A stretch of 14,417 nt of DNA, taken from positions 1-14,417 of the forward strand of contig PIXS01000021.1 in NCBI GenBank assembly GCA_003096255.1. The letters run 5' to 3'. Below the pieces are notes generated by a model. That model saw only the letters and a program-made list of their open reading frames with translations, was not told where the DNA came from and made no database searches. Source of the stretch: Candidatus Bathyarchaeum sp. (GTDB lineage Archaea > Thermoproteota > Bathyarchaeia > Bathyarchaeales > Bathyarchaeaceae). The position numbers and the translations under genes were made by a program. Below are positions 6,231 to 13,868 of this stretch, one piece after another (within the stretch, counting starts at the first letter, position 1; the number at the start of each line of letters is the position of its first letter).

Positions 6231-6974
6231 GTGACAATTCCAAAAACAACAACCATTGAATGGATCGACATAGGTGTAAAGGGACTGACAGATTTCATTC
6301 CTGGACTGCCAAAAGGCGATGCAATACTGATCCGAGGTGAACCAGGTACTGGAAAAACAATCTGCTGTCTACAATTCCTTCATAAAGGAGCAGAACAAGG
6401 CGAAAAATGCCTATACATTACTACAGAAGAAACCCCTGAATCAGTAATGAGAACTGGAGCAGAACTCTGGCCCGACTTCCCCGACATGATCAGAGACGGA
6501 AGAATACAGGTCATCAACATGTCCATAAGCGCAGAATACTCCAGCGAATTCGGCATACTTGACAAAGCAGAAGCAATGACTATTGCCGAAAAAGGTTTTG
6601 CTGCACAACCCAAAGCAACCAGAATTGTAATCGACTCCCTGTCTTCCCTTGAGCGGCGCCTGTCTGATTATGAGGAATTCCGAGAAGTCTTTATGAGGCT
6701 GCTACTGGAAACCAAACGCAAAGGAGCAACCGTAATGCTTACCGCCGAAGGTATCCCCCTGACTCCAGACATCACCGAATACCTTGTAGACCACTTGATT
6801 TACCTTGACTACCGAAAACAAGACAATGAATGGACACGCGTGTACATTCTCCGAAAGTCAAGAAGCGTACCTTTGAAGCCTCAGATACTCAAGCTAGACA
6901 TCAAACCAGGCGGTCTATCAGTCGAAGAAACGCCATTCGCTCTGAATCCTGTGTGGTTCCAAAGCAAAATCTAA
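6231..6974 (+). CDS. Single-domain KaiC/RecA-like ATPase, paralog 1
   Basis: The protein is 247 aa from GTG 6231. It carries Walker A GEPGTGKT, the KaiC-type paired catalytic glutamates in YITTEETPE, and Walker B RIVIDS. That is one RecA-fold domain, against two in cyanobacterial KaiC. Archaeal single-domain KaiC-like proteins are common and mostly uncharacterised; many are thought to be signalling or regulatory ATPases. It is roughly 70% identical by eye to the protein at 7531, including the C-terminal RSVPxKPQ block. The start at 6231 is preferred over GTG 6222, because 6222 lies within the Shine-Dalgarno sequence and 6231 aligns with the paralog start. It is monocistronic, ending in a hairpin terminator. 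Confidence 0.85.
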   Translation: MTIPKTTTIEWIDIGVKGLTDFIPGLPKGDAILIRGEPGTGKTICCLQFLHKGAEQGEKCLYITTEETPESVMRTGAELWPDFPDMIRDGRIQVINMSISAEYSSEFGILDKAEAMTIAEKGFAAQPKATRIVIDSLSSLERRLSDYEEFREVFMRLLLETKRKGATVMLTAEGIPLTPDITEYLVDHLIYLDYRKQDNEWTRVYILRKSRSVPLKPQILKLDIKPGGLSVEETPFALNPVWFQSKI

Positions 6975-6988
6975 GCAATTTTGCTGCC

Positions 6989-7027
6989 CCTCACATCAGC
7001 TGTGAGGACTACCTTTTTTTCTTCCTT
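6989..7027 (+). terminator. Hairpin/T-tract terminator after KaiC-like gene 1
   Basis: A perfect 7-bp stem CCTCACA-TCAGC-TGTGAGG (6989-7007) begins 14 nt after the stop codon and is followed by a T-rich run from about 7014. It resembles an intrinsic terminator. In archaea the T-tract alone may suffice. Confidence 0.7.
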
Positions 7028-7417
7028 TTTTCAGAATCTATTATTGTTGTTGAGAATTAATTGTTGATCATATGTTTGTATCTACTTCTGTAAGTCTATT
7101 GGCTGTTGGATCTGAAGAAGAGAGCCTAACTGATTGTTTTCTTGTTGTTGATTTTTTTGCGGCGGAAAGTCTGGGGCTGTAGTGGTCAGCGTCCCAAGTT
7201 TGTTTTGGTGCTGGTTTCTGTTTTGAGTTTGTGGTCGGTTGTCTGTTCCCGCCCATTTTTGGTGGTTTTTTGGCTATGCATGAACGTGTATATTTTGTCT
7301 GTTGGTTGTTCTTGGGTTTGACAGGATTTTTAGGGATTTGTTTTTTGGTAGATATTTGTGTCTGGATTAATTGATTGAAACGCTTTCATGTTGTGGTTTT
7401 CCTTTTTGATACTATGT
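7028..7417. other. Noncoding T/G-rich spacer between the KaiC-like units
   Basis: About 390 nt separate the terminator from the second promoter. Composition is T- and G-rich on the plus strand, similar to 5941-6110. The only frames are short and low-complexity, and none has a convincing start or ribosome binding site. No tRNA, small RNA fold or repeat was recognised by eye. Confidence 0.45.
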
Positions 7418-7530
7418 TGAACAAACGTTCAGAGTTTAAAGAGTAAGTAAATAAATGTTCAGTAAAAAGAAAACATTTATATACAAATAATCAATAATCA
7501 GCTGATTAATTGAATAAGAGGTGATTCAGT
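7418..7530 (+). promoter_or_regulatory. Promoter/operator module of the KaiC-like 2-amt operon
   Basis: This is a copy of the module at 6119: TGAAC-AAAC-GTTCA (7418-7431), TGTTCAG half-site (7456-7462), TATA box TTTATATA (7476-7483), a perfect ATCAGCTGAT palindrome (7498-7507) near the expected start, and a strong Shine-Dalgarno GAGGTGATT about 5 nt before ATG 7531. Operator-to-half-site (38 nt) and half-site-to-TATA (20 nt) spacings equal those of the first copy. The bases between the sites have diverged, which suggests selection on the sites. Confidence 0.8.
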
Positions 7531-8271
7531 ATGGCAATGCAGAAAACATCAAACATTGAATGGATCGACATCGGATTGGATGGTCTGGAAAACTTTATTC
7601 CTGGCATTCCAAAAGGTGACGCAATACTGGTGCGTGGTGAACCCGGCACAGGCAAAACAATCTGCTGTCTACAATTCCTTTACAAAGGCGCAAAACAAGG
7701 CGAAAAATGCCTATACATTACCACAGAAGAAACCCCCGAAACAGTAATGCGAACTGGAGGAGAACTCTGGTCCGACTTCCCTAAACTGATAAGAAACGGA
7801 ACAATCAAAGTTGTCAACCTTTCAATCACTGCAAGCTACGCCAGCGAATACTGTCTTGTCGACAAAACAGAAGCCATGGACATCGTTACTAAGGGTCTGA
7901 AGGCACAACCTGATGCCTCAAGAATTGTAATCGACTCGCTGTCTTCACTTGCTAGGCGGTTATCTGACTCTGAAGAATTCCGCAAAGTCTTCATGAAAAT
8001 ATTGATGGAAACCAAAGGTCGAGGAGCAACAACCCTCTTCAGTGCTGAAGGAATTCCCGCAACTCCAGGAATCACCGAATACCTTGTAGACCACTTGATT
8101 TACCTTGACTACCGGAAACACGACGTGGTCTGGACACGCGTTTTCCTTCTACGGAAGGCACGAAGCGTACCCATGAAACCCCAAGTACTAAAACTGAACA
8201 TCAAAGCAGGCGGACTGTCAGTTGAAGAGATACCATTCTCGCTGAAGCCTGTTTGGTTCGGCAGTGAATAG
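7531..8271 (+). CDS. Single-domain KaiC/RecA-like ATPase, paralog 2, co-transcribed with amt
   Basis: The protein is 246 aa. Walker A GEPGTGKT is at residues 36-43, the catalytic glutamate pair at 66-67 (YITTEETPE), and Walker B RIVIDS at 131-136 with D135. A C-terminal RKARSVPMKPQVLKL block resembles the KaiC region that contacts neighbouring subunits, so a hexameric ring is plausible. The TAG stop lies 11-14 nt before the amt start and nothing separates them, so the ATPase and Amt are very likely made from one transcript. A role in sensing energy or nitrogen state for the transporter is inference from context only. The TAG stop aligns with the TAA end of paralog 1, which shows that TAG works as a terminator here. 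Confidence 0.88.
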   Translation: MAMQKTSNIEWIDIGLDGLENFIPGIPKGDAILVRGEPGTGKTICCLQFLYKGAKQGEKCLYITTEETPETVMRTGGELWSDFPKLIRNGTIKVVNLSITASYASEYCLVDKTEAMDIVTKGLKAQPDASRIVIDSLSSLARRLSDSEEFRKVFMKILMETKGRGATTLFSAEGIPATPGITEYLVDHLIYLDYRKHDVVWTRVFLLRKARSVPMKPQVLKLNIKAGGLSVEEIPFSLKPVWFGSE

Positions 8272-8285
8272 GAAGGTGATGAATG

Positions 8286-9626
8286 ATGACATTAACTCAA
8301 GCAATAATGACATTGGATCCAGCAACTGAAGCATGGGCAGCGTTCCAGCAGAACTTCTTCGTAGGATGGGCACCCGTAGCCATCTTCATCATGGCAACTG
8401 CAGGTTTCGCCCTGTTCTATGCAGGAATGGTTCGCAAAAAGAACGTCACCCACACAATACTTCAAATCAACGTAGGATGGACACTAGCCTTTGTGGTCTA
8501 CTTCCTCATCGGCTTCCCCCTTGCCTACTATGTATCGGCTCCCGTATTCGGGTTACCACAGTTCGTTCCCACAATAGCTAACCCCTTGCCACCATTGCTG
8601 TCTGAAACAGGCGCTTATGGCATAGCCGCAAGCCCCTCTGGTCTCGGTGACCTGGCAACATGGTTCAAAATGGCGATGTTCGCTATCACTGTCGTTGGTA
8701 TCGTTCCCGGAGGCATGGCAGAACGTGACAAGTTCTGGGGCTGGATACTCGCTTCAGCAGGCATAGCAGGTTTCATCTATCCCGTAGTTGAACACTGGGT
8801 TTGGGGTGGAGGCTGGCTATCTGAACTTGGTTTCATAGATTACGCAGGTTCAGGTGTAGTCCACCTTGTTGGAGGAACACTTGCCTTAACAGGTGCATAC
8901 GTGATTGGTCCAAGGATAGGAAAGTTCGTCGGAGACAAGAAAATGCCGAGAACGTTCTTTGGACATAGCATTCCATTGTCTGTGCTCGGTGCATGGCTAT
9001 TGGCCTTCGGGTGGTTCGGCTTCAACGTCGGCTCAAGCGTAGCAGCAGACCCAATGACAATCAACGTAGAACTAGCATGGGTCTCACTGACAACAGCAAT
9101 GTGCATGGCTGGAGGCATGTTCGGCGCAGCAATTACCTCAAGGGGTCACGTGCTAACAAGCATGGTCGGCTTGCTTGCAGGAGCTGTCGCAATATGTTCC
9201 GGAGCCGCAATCGTTCATCCGCTAGCAGGATTCGTAATCGGCATAATTGCGGGAGTAATCACAACCTTCACAATGGGATTCATGGAGCACAAGCTACACG
9301 TCGACGATGCCTTGGGATGCTTCCCTGTCCACGCGGCATGTGGTATCTGGGGACTACTCGCAACAGGAATATTCGGTGGAACTGCTATTGGAGCACATCC
9401 AATCTATGGATTTGCAGACATTGGAACATGGGTCGGCCAAATCGGAATACAGGCAATTGGTGCAATAGCAATACTCGCCTGGGCGGGTGCAATGGGTCTG
9501 ATAATGTTCAGTGCATTGAAGAAACTTAACCTGCTAAGGGCAACAAGGGACGAAGAACTATACGGACTGGACATAGCAATCCACAAGACGCTAGCATACC
9601 CTGAAGACATGATGGACGACAAATAA
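8286..9626 (+). CDS. amt: Ammonium transporter (Amt/MEP/Rh family)
   Basis: This is a cytoplasmic-membrane channel for ammonium/ammonia of about 446 aa with the usual 11 membrane segments. FALFYAGMVRKKNV (about residue 42 on), GGMAERDKFWGW, WVWGGGW and DYAGSGVVH (D186, H194 counting from 8283) are family hallmarks. H194 and H350 (FPVHAACGIWG) form the twin-histidine pore pair. The C-terminal tail has the EELYGLD...H pattern, which in relatives contacts GlnK, so PII control may still exist from a distant gene; no glnK is present in the window. ATG 8286 is chosen over ATG 8283 because it stands 5 nt after GGTGAT (8275-8280), the spacing used by the neighbouring genes. Confidence 0.95.
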   Translation: MTLTQAIMTLDPATEAWAAFQQNFFVGWAPVAIFIMATAGFALFYAGMVRKKNVTHTILQINVGWTLAFVVYFLIGFPLAYYVSAPVFGLPQFVPTIANPLPPLLSETGAYGIAASPSGLGDLATWFKMAMFAITVVGIVPGGMAERDKFWGWILASAGIAGFIYPVVEHWVWGGGWLSELGFIDYAGSGVVHLVGGTLALTGAYVIGPRIGKFVGDKKMPRTFFGHSIPLSVLGAWLLAFGWFGFNVGSSVAADPMTINVELAWVSLTTAMCMAGGMFGAAITSRGHVLTSMVGLLAGAVAICSGAAIVHPLAGFVIGIIAGVITTFTMGFMEHKLHVDDALGCFPVHAACGIWGLLATGIFGGTAIGAHPIYGFADIGTWVGQIGIQAIGAIAILAWAGAMGLIMFSALKKLNLLRATRDEELYGLDIAIHKTLAYPEDMMDDK

Positions 9627-9634
9627 ACTCCATA

Positions 9635-9670
9635 GCGCCACAGCGGCGCAACCCTTTTTCTTCTTTTTTT
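9635..9670 (+). terminator. Hairpin/T-tract terminator after amt
   Basis: A 5-bp all-GC stem GCGCC-ACAGC-GGCGC (9635-9649) is followed by a long T-rich run (9654-9670). It lies 9 nt after the amt stop codon. Confidence 0.7.
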
Positions 9671-9758
9671 CCAGTATTTTTTCTTGAAAGCATTTTTCCG
9701 AAGGTCTTAAATATTATTTTAATGATGCTAAACTTCAATCTGGTGAGTTGATAATCCT

Positions 9759-12500
9759 TTGGTCTCTCAATCAGCTAGAAGTAAACTGAAAATCGTCTTT
9801 TTTGTTAACGTGATTATTGTGGCTATTGCTGTTCCCAGTTACTTCTATGCTGGGTCACAAATTCCAGATCCTGCCAGTTTCCAAGTGACTGATTTGGTTC
9901 TTGATTCTGATTTGATTCAAGTTGGTGATTCGGTGCAGCTGTCTGTTAATGTGACTAATCTTGGAGACCAGATGGGTAACCATTCTATAACTCTCACAAT
10001 TGACGGTGAACCAATAACAACTAAAACGGTTCAGCTTTCAGGGTCAGAAAGCGTAACAGTGGATTTTGATGCCACAATAATGACTGAAGGCAATCACACT
10101 GTCCAAGTGGCAGATTTAACCGCTTCATTTGAGGCTACGTTAGATGCGCCAGCCAAACCTGCCAAAATGCAAGTAACTGATTTGGGTGTCAGCCGAGCCA
10201 TTGCTGAGGCTGGAGAAACCATAGTTGTTTCAGCTACGGTAACCAACATTGGAGACGAGGGCGGCAGTTTTGATTTGGACCTTTTTGTCAATGACGAAAA
10301 ACGGGAAACCAAAAGCATCCAGCTTGACAGTAAAGAAACCACAACCGTACAATTCAATGTCACTGAAGAAGCTGAAGGAACTTACGTGGTTAAAGTGGGA
10401 GATTTAACTGAATCATTCGAAATCAGTTCTAATGCGCAGCCTGCTAAACCCGCCGAGTTCCAAGTAACCGACTTAACCATTAATCCTTCCTCGGTCATGG
10501 CTGGCGAAAGTGTAGCAATTTCAGTTAAGGTAACTAATGTTGGAGAGGAAACAGGAACCTACAGTGTGAACCTCAAAATTGACGGCACAACAGCAGACAC
10601 AAGAAGTGTCACATTGTCTGGCGCCGCAACCCAACTTATAGAATTTAGTGTAACTGAAACAACCGCTGGCACCCATACTGTTGAAGTAGACAACGAAACA
10701 GGCTCGTTTACTGTTGAAGCTCCTGTTGTTGCATCAGACAAAATCGACTTGCTGAGGGTTTTTGTGACTCCATATGAAGTAGCAGAGGGAGACACCGTAA
10801 CCGTCAGAGTAAAAGCTAACAACATGGCAAACGAGGAAGCAGTCCTTGGTGCAAGGCTTCTTGTCGATGGCGAAGTTGCAGACACAAAAACATCTACTTT
10901 GCCTCCAGGCGAATCTGAAGAAGCCCTCCAATTCACTGTCACAGCGGGTCCAGCAAACGCTGAAACAGCAAAAGGTTACTCCATCGAGGTGATAAACCTC
11001 GGCAATCAAAGCGACAAACTAAAGGGCTATTACACAGTTGCCCCTGACGGCTTCCACACCTTCTCCCTTTCTACAAACGCTATTGGCATGAAATTCACTA
11101 TTAACGGCGTAACTGAGCCAGCCCCCTACAGTAAACTCCTACCCGAAGGAACCTACACCATAACCATACCTGACGGTCTCGAAGGCGGAGGCACCTTCTG
11201 GAACTTCACCAACTGGATGGATGGACCAACAGACCTCACTAGAACCCTAACCCTAGACCGTCGGCTTTCTCTTATCGCCAATTTCATGAACTGCAAATCC
11301 TGCCCTTCACTATATGTTTGGGATGGAGCCGACTATGTGTACACAGCCGAAATATCCGACGGCACAGGCTACCTGGGAATTTTCGACTACTTCCGCGAAG
11401 ACGGAAGTCTATCCTTCCTTTACAGTGTTCCATGGGACTACGTCAAGTTAGATGCGAGCATCTTACAACAGAACGATGGATACTACGACATGACCATCAG
11501 ACAAAACTGGGACGAAATCTCCTACGTGGATTCCGCTACCTTAGTGATTGTGGAACACTCGCCTGACGTGGATGTGTATTCAACCAAAGCCACATACTTG
11601 TATGAGCCTGAAGGACAAGGAACAATCTATACTGTCAGCAAAAACCCTGATGCTCCCCTTTCCTGCGTCAACGGGACAGGACATGATGTTCTGCCCTTGA
11701 TTTTGGAACGGGACGGAATCACCACTCTGGGCAATGAATTCATGTGGGACACGCTGGAACTAAATTTGGGTGACCTCTCTGGCGCAGAAGAAATCAAGCT
11801 TGTAGTGGCTGGAACAATACTCTACTCTACTGGCGAAGAGCAGGGTGCATGGGCTTGGAATTTCTCGAGTAAACCTGGTGAGCAGCCGTTTCCTCCTCCT
11901 TACATGGAAGTTAAGGATGCTGAGGGCAACTGGGTTCCAGTTCCAGATAATCGTCAGTTCCCGTTGCTTGATGTTACGCCCGATTGCTTTGTTGTGAACT
12001 TGACTGGAGTCTTTCCAACAGATGATTACTCCCTCAGGATACACACTTTCTTCAATACCAGATTCGATTACATAGGAGTGGACACAACATCGCAGCAGGA
12101 TGTAACAATCAGGGAAGTAACCGTTTCCTCTGCTACACTGTCCCAAGCTTTCGATGCCCAATCCGCCTCAACAGGCAACTTCACCCGATACGGAGACGTA
12201 ACCGAGCTCATGGGCGCCCCAGACGACATGTTTGTGATAATGCGCCAAGGCGACGAAATACGGATCATGTTCTCTGCTGATGTTGGCGCTGTTCCAGAAG
12301 GCATGGAACGTGACTTTTTCCTGTTTGCCAGTGTCTGGTTCAAAGTCGATGGTCTGCCTTATGTGCCCTTCACTGTTGACCCGTTGCCCTTCCATGACAT
12401 GACCTGCTTCCCATATCCAGAAACAGAAGGCTACCCCTACGATGCAGCCCATCTAGCTTATCTCGCAGAATACAACACTAGAATAATAACTGGCCCATAA
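9759..12500 (+). CDS. Exported CARDB-repeat surface protein
   Basis: The 913-aa protein has an uncleaved-type N-terminal membrane anchor (about residues 11-31), then four CARDB-like Ig-fold repeats of about 97 residues at 41-126, 137-222, 234-319 and 329-427. The first three each start F/MQVTDL, contain VTNxG and end with T.SFE/V. A PEGA-like segment follows (about 430-510, with NGV..PAPYSKLLPEGTYTITI). After it comes a large C-terminal region opening with CKSCPSLYVWDG (512-523) that I cannot assign. Several N-x-S/T sequons suit archaeal glycosylation. No C-terminal sorting signal is seen. The start is TTG 9759: the frame is closed by TGA just upstream, and GGTGA lies 12 nt before it. It is followed after 37 nt by the membrane polyferredoxin, suggesting a joint envelope function. 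CARDB domains usually mediate binding; the ligand is unknown. Confidence 0.8.
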   Translation: MVSQSARSKLKIVFFVNVIIVAIAVPSYFYAGSQIPDPASFQVTDLVLDSDLIQVGDSVQLSVNVTNLGDQMGNHSITLTIDGEPITTKTVQLSGSESVTVDFDATIMTEGNHTVQVADLTASFEATLDAPAKPAKMQVTDLGVSRAIAEAGETIVVSATVTNIGDEGGSFDLDLFVNDEKRETKSIQLDSKETTTVQFNVTEEAEGTYVVKVGDLTESFEISSNAQPAKPAEFQVTDLTINPSSVMAGESVAISVKVTNVGEETGTYSVNLKIDGTTADTRSVTLSGAATQLIEFSVTETTAGTHTVEVDNETGSFTVEAPVVASDKIDLLRVFVTPYEVAEGDTVTVRVKANNMANEEAVLGARLLVDGEVADTKTSTLPPGESEEALQFTVTAGPANAETAKGYSIEVINLGNQSDKLKGYYTVAPDGFHTFSLSTNAIGMKFTINGVTEPAPYSKLLPEGTYTITIPDGLEGGGTFWNFTNWMDGPTDLTRTLTLDRRLSLIANFMNCKSCPSLYVWDGADYVYTAEISDGTGYLGIFDYFREDGSLSFLYSVPWDYVKLDASILQQNDGYYDMTIRQNWDEISYVDSATLVIVEHSPDVDVYSTKATYLYEPEGQGTIYTVSKNPDAPLSCVNGTGHDVLPLILERDGITTLGNEFMWDTLELNLGDLSGAEEIKLVVAGTILYSTGEEQGAWAWNFSSKPGEQPFPPPYMEVKDAEGNWVPVPDNRQFPLLDVTPDCFVVNLTGVFPTDDYSLRIHTFFNTRFDYIGVDTTSQQDVTIREVTVSSATLSQAFDAQSASTGNFTRYGDVTELMGAPDDMFVIMRQGDEIRIMFSADVGAVPEGMERDFFLFASVWFKVDGLPYVPFTVDPLPFHDMTCFPYPETEGYPYDAAHLAYLAEYNTRIITGP

Positions 12501-12537
12501 ACTATGGAATCTGATTAGCTAAGGAGAAAAAAATGGA

Positions 12538-13542
12538 ATGTGGGCGCTAATAACTCAAATACTGCTTGCAGTAATCGCTGGAGGACTGGTTTCTGCTGGA
12601 ATACTGGCGATAATGATTTGGGTAAGGAACCTGACCCGAAAAATGAGCATCCTGCGCCTCTTTGTCCAAGTAGTAGCCACGGTTGCGGTTTTTGTTATAC
12701 TGCTTTTCTATCCTCTTCCATGGAACCCAATACTTTCGGGCTTAGTTTTTTCCATAGCATTACGGCTAACTGCAGTATTCATTCTGATTATTGGCAGCAC
12801 TCTCATTATTGGGCGCTTCTTCTGCGGCTGGCTCTGTCCCTATGCCTTGTATATGGACTTGATTACTCGCCTCAGAAAGGTGCTAAGGATACCGTACCTG
12901 AATCTTCCTGAAAAACTCAACAACTACCTCAACGTCCTGAGGTACCTGCTTTTGGGTGCCATGCTGGTTATGGCTCTTGTTTTAGGTCCCCTAAATCCCG
13001 ACTTGTGGCGTTTCATTATAATGCTTATGGGTCCCTTCAAGTCTCTAATCATCGTTTTCTTGAGTCCCGTGGAACCATACATTACCCAAGTAGGCGATGC
13101 CTTAGGATTTCCTGTTTGGGGCACCAGCTTTCATGACCTCAGCGGAACAATACACTACTTCAACGGCGACGACCTCATTCTTATCACATGGATTGTTTTC
13201 TTTGTGTTCACTGCAGGCGCCTTCATGGTAAGACTGCTTTGGTGCCGATTCTGTCCAGTGGGTGTGACCCTTTCCATCCTAAACAGGTTCAAGGTCTTCA
13301 AGTGGGCGCCCCTCCTTCGCATACACAAGGTGGAAGAAAAGTGCACGAAATGTGGAATCTGCAAAAGAGTCTGCCCAACACAGGTCACTGAAGTTTACGA
13401 TGAAAAGGGCGGAAATATCGCCTCCTCAAAGTGCATGCTTTGCATCAGGTGCGTAGAGATGTGCCCCTACGAAGACTGCCTAAAACTAGACTTTGCAGGC
13501 AAAACAATCTACAAATCGAAAAACTGGCTAGAACCAGAATAA
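12538..13542 (+). CDS. NapH/NosR-type membrane polyferredoxin (two [4Fe-4S])
   Basis: The 334-aa protein has about five to six membrane segments and two cysteine-proline motifs next to membrane helices: CGWLCP (C96, C100) and CRFCP (C236, C239). These are typical of NapH, NosR and CcoG relatives. The C-terminal domain binds two [4Fe-4S] clusters: C269-x2-C272-x2-C275-x3-CP and C299-x2-C302-x2-C305-x3-CP. In relatives such proteins pass electrons between quinols and exported or cytosolic oxidoreductases. Here the preceding gene encodes a surface protein with no recognised redox motif, so the partner is uncertain. Start ATG 12538 has AGGAG 11 nt upstream; the overlapping ATG 12533 stops at once. 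The gene ends 5 nt from the convergent rnp2 stop codon. Confidence 0.88.
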   Translation: MWALITQILLAVIAGGLVSAGILAIMIWVRNLTRKMSILRLFVQVVATVAVFVILLFYPLPWNPILSGLVFSIALRLTAVFILIIGSTLIIGRFFCGWLCPYALYMDLITRLRKVLRIPYLNLPEKLNNYLNVLRYLLLGAMLVMALVLGPLNPDLWRFIIMLMGPFKSLIIVFLSPVEPYITQVGDALGFPVWGTSFHDLSGTIHYFNGDDLILITWIVFFVFTAGAFMVRLLWCRFCPVGVTLSILNRFKVFKWAPLLRIHKVEEKCTKCGICKRVCPTQVTEVYDEKGGNIASSKCMLCIRCVEMCPYEDCLKLDFAGKTIYKSKNWLEPE

Positions 13543-13547
13543 ACCGA

Positions 13548-13868
13548 TTAGCTAGCCGCTGTCTTTTCAGACAAAGCCTTCAATGTCCCAGAGACGCCAG
13601 CCACATGAATGGCTCCCGCCTTTCCATCTATAACAGTGGTTGAAGCGATGGCAGCCCTAACCTGCTCAAGAGCCTTGTGGGAACAACGTATCACAATTTG
13701 TCCTTTCTCGGGAAGCTTTATCAGTTTCAGGTCTGCTTTGCTGGCACCGTATTCGCCAAAAAGCCTGTGGAGTGAAGCTTGAACCGCATCCAAAACTACC
13801 TGCTCATTAGGATGCTGTTCGCCTGCAACTGTTAGAGCTAAGTAGCGTCGTTTTTCTCGTTTAAGCAC
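13548..13868 (-). CDS. rnp2: RNase P protein component 2 (Pop5 family)
   Basis: This is a 106-aa subunit of archaeal RNase P, which removes the 5' leader from pre-tRNA. It shows the Pop5 features KREKRRYLAL at the N-terminus, LIKLPEKGQIVIRCSHKALEQVRAA in the centre (seen at about residues 48-72) and VAGVSGTLKAL near the C-terminus. Pop5 pairs with Rpp30 in the enzyme, and that partner is encoded directly upstream. The GTG start (13866-13868) overlaps the rnp3 stop in GTGCTTAA, so translation is probably coupled. Its stop lies 5 nt from that of the convergent polyferredoxin gene. Confidence 0.9.
   Translation of the reverse strand: MLKREKRRYLALTVAGEQHPNEQVVLDAVQASLHRLFGEYGASKADLKLIKLPEKGQIVIRCSHKALEQVRAAIASTTVIDGKAGAIHVAGVSGTLKALSEKTAAS

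Noticed and set aside
5942..6298. Minus-strand 118-codon reading frame
   Set aside because: It encodes a Lys/Asn/Gln-rich low-complexity peptide caused by the G/T-skewed tract and overlaps the promoter and start of the first KaiC-like gene.
6357..6367. ACAATCTGCTG inside the first KaiC-like gene matches part of the 27-nt leader element
   Set aside because: Only 11 bases match, the site encodes conserved residues after Walker A (TICCLQ), and the same bases occur in the paralog for coding reasons.
7531..8271. Full circadian KaiC clock component
   Set aside because: There is a single RecA domain only, with no kaiA or kaiB nearby and no duplicated C-terminal domain, so a clock role is not supported.
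8993..9529. Plus-strand 178-codon frame inside amt
   Set aside because: It is an out-of-frame shadow of a clearly conserved transporter, with Arg/Asn/Cys-rich random-looking composition.
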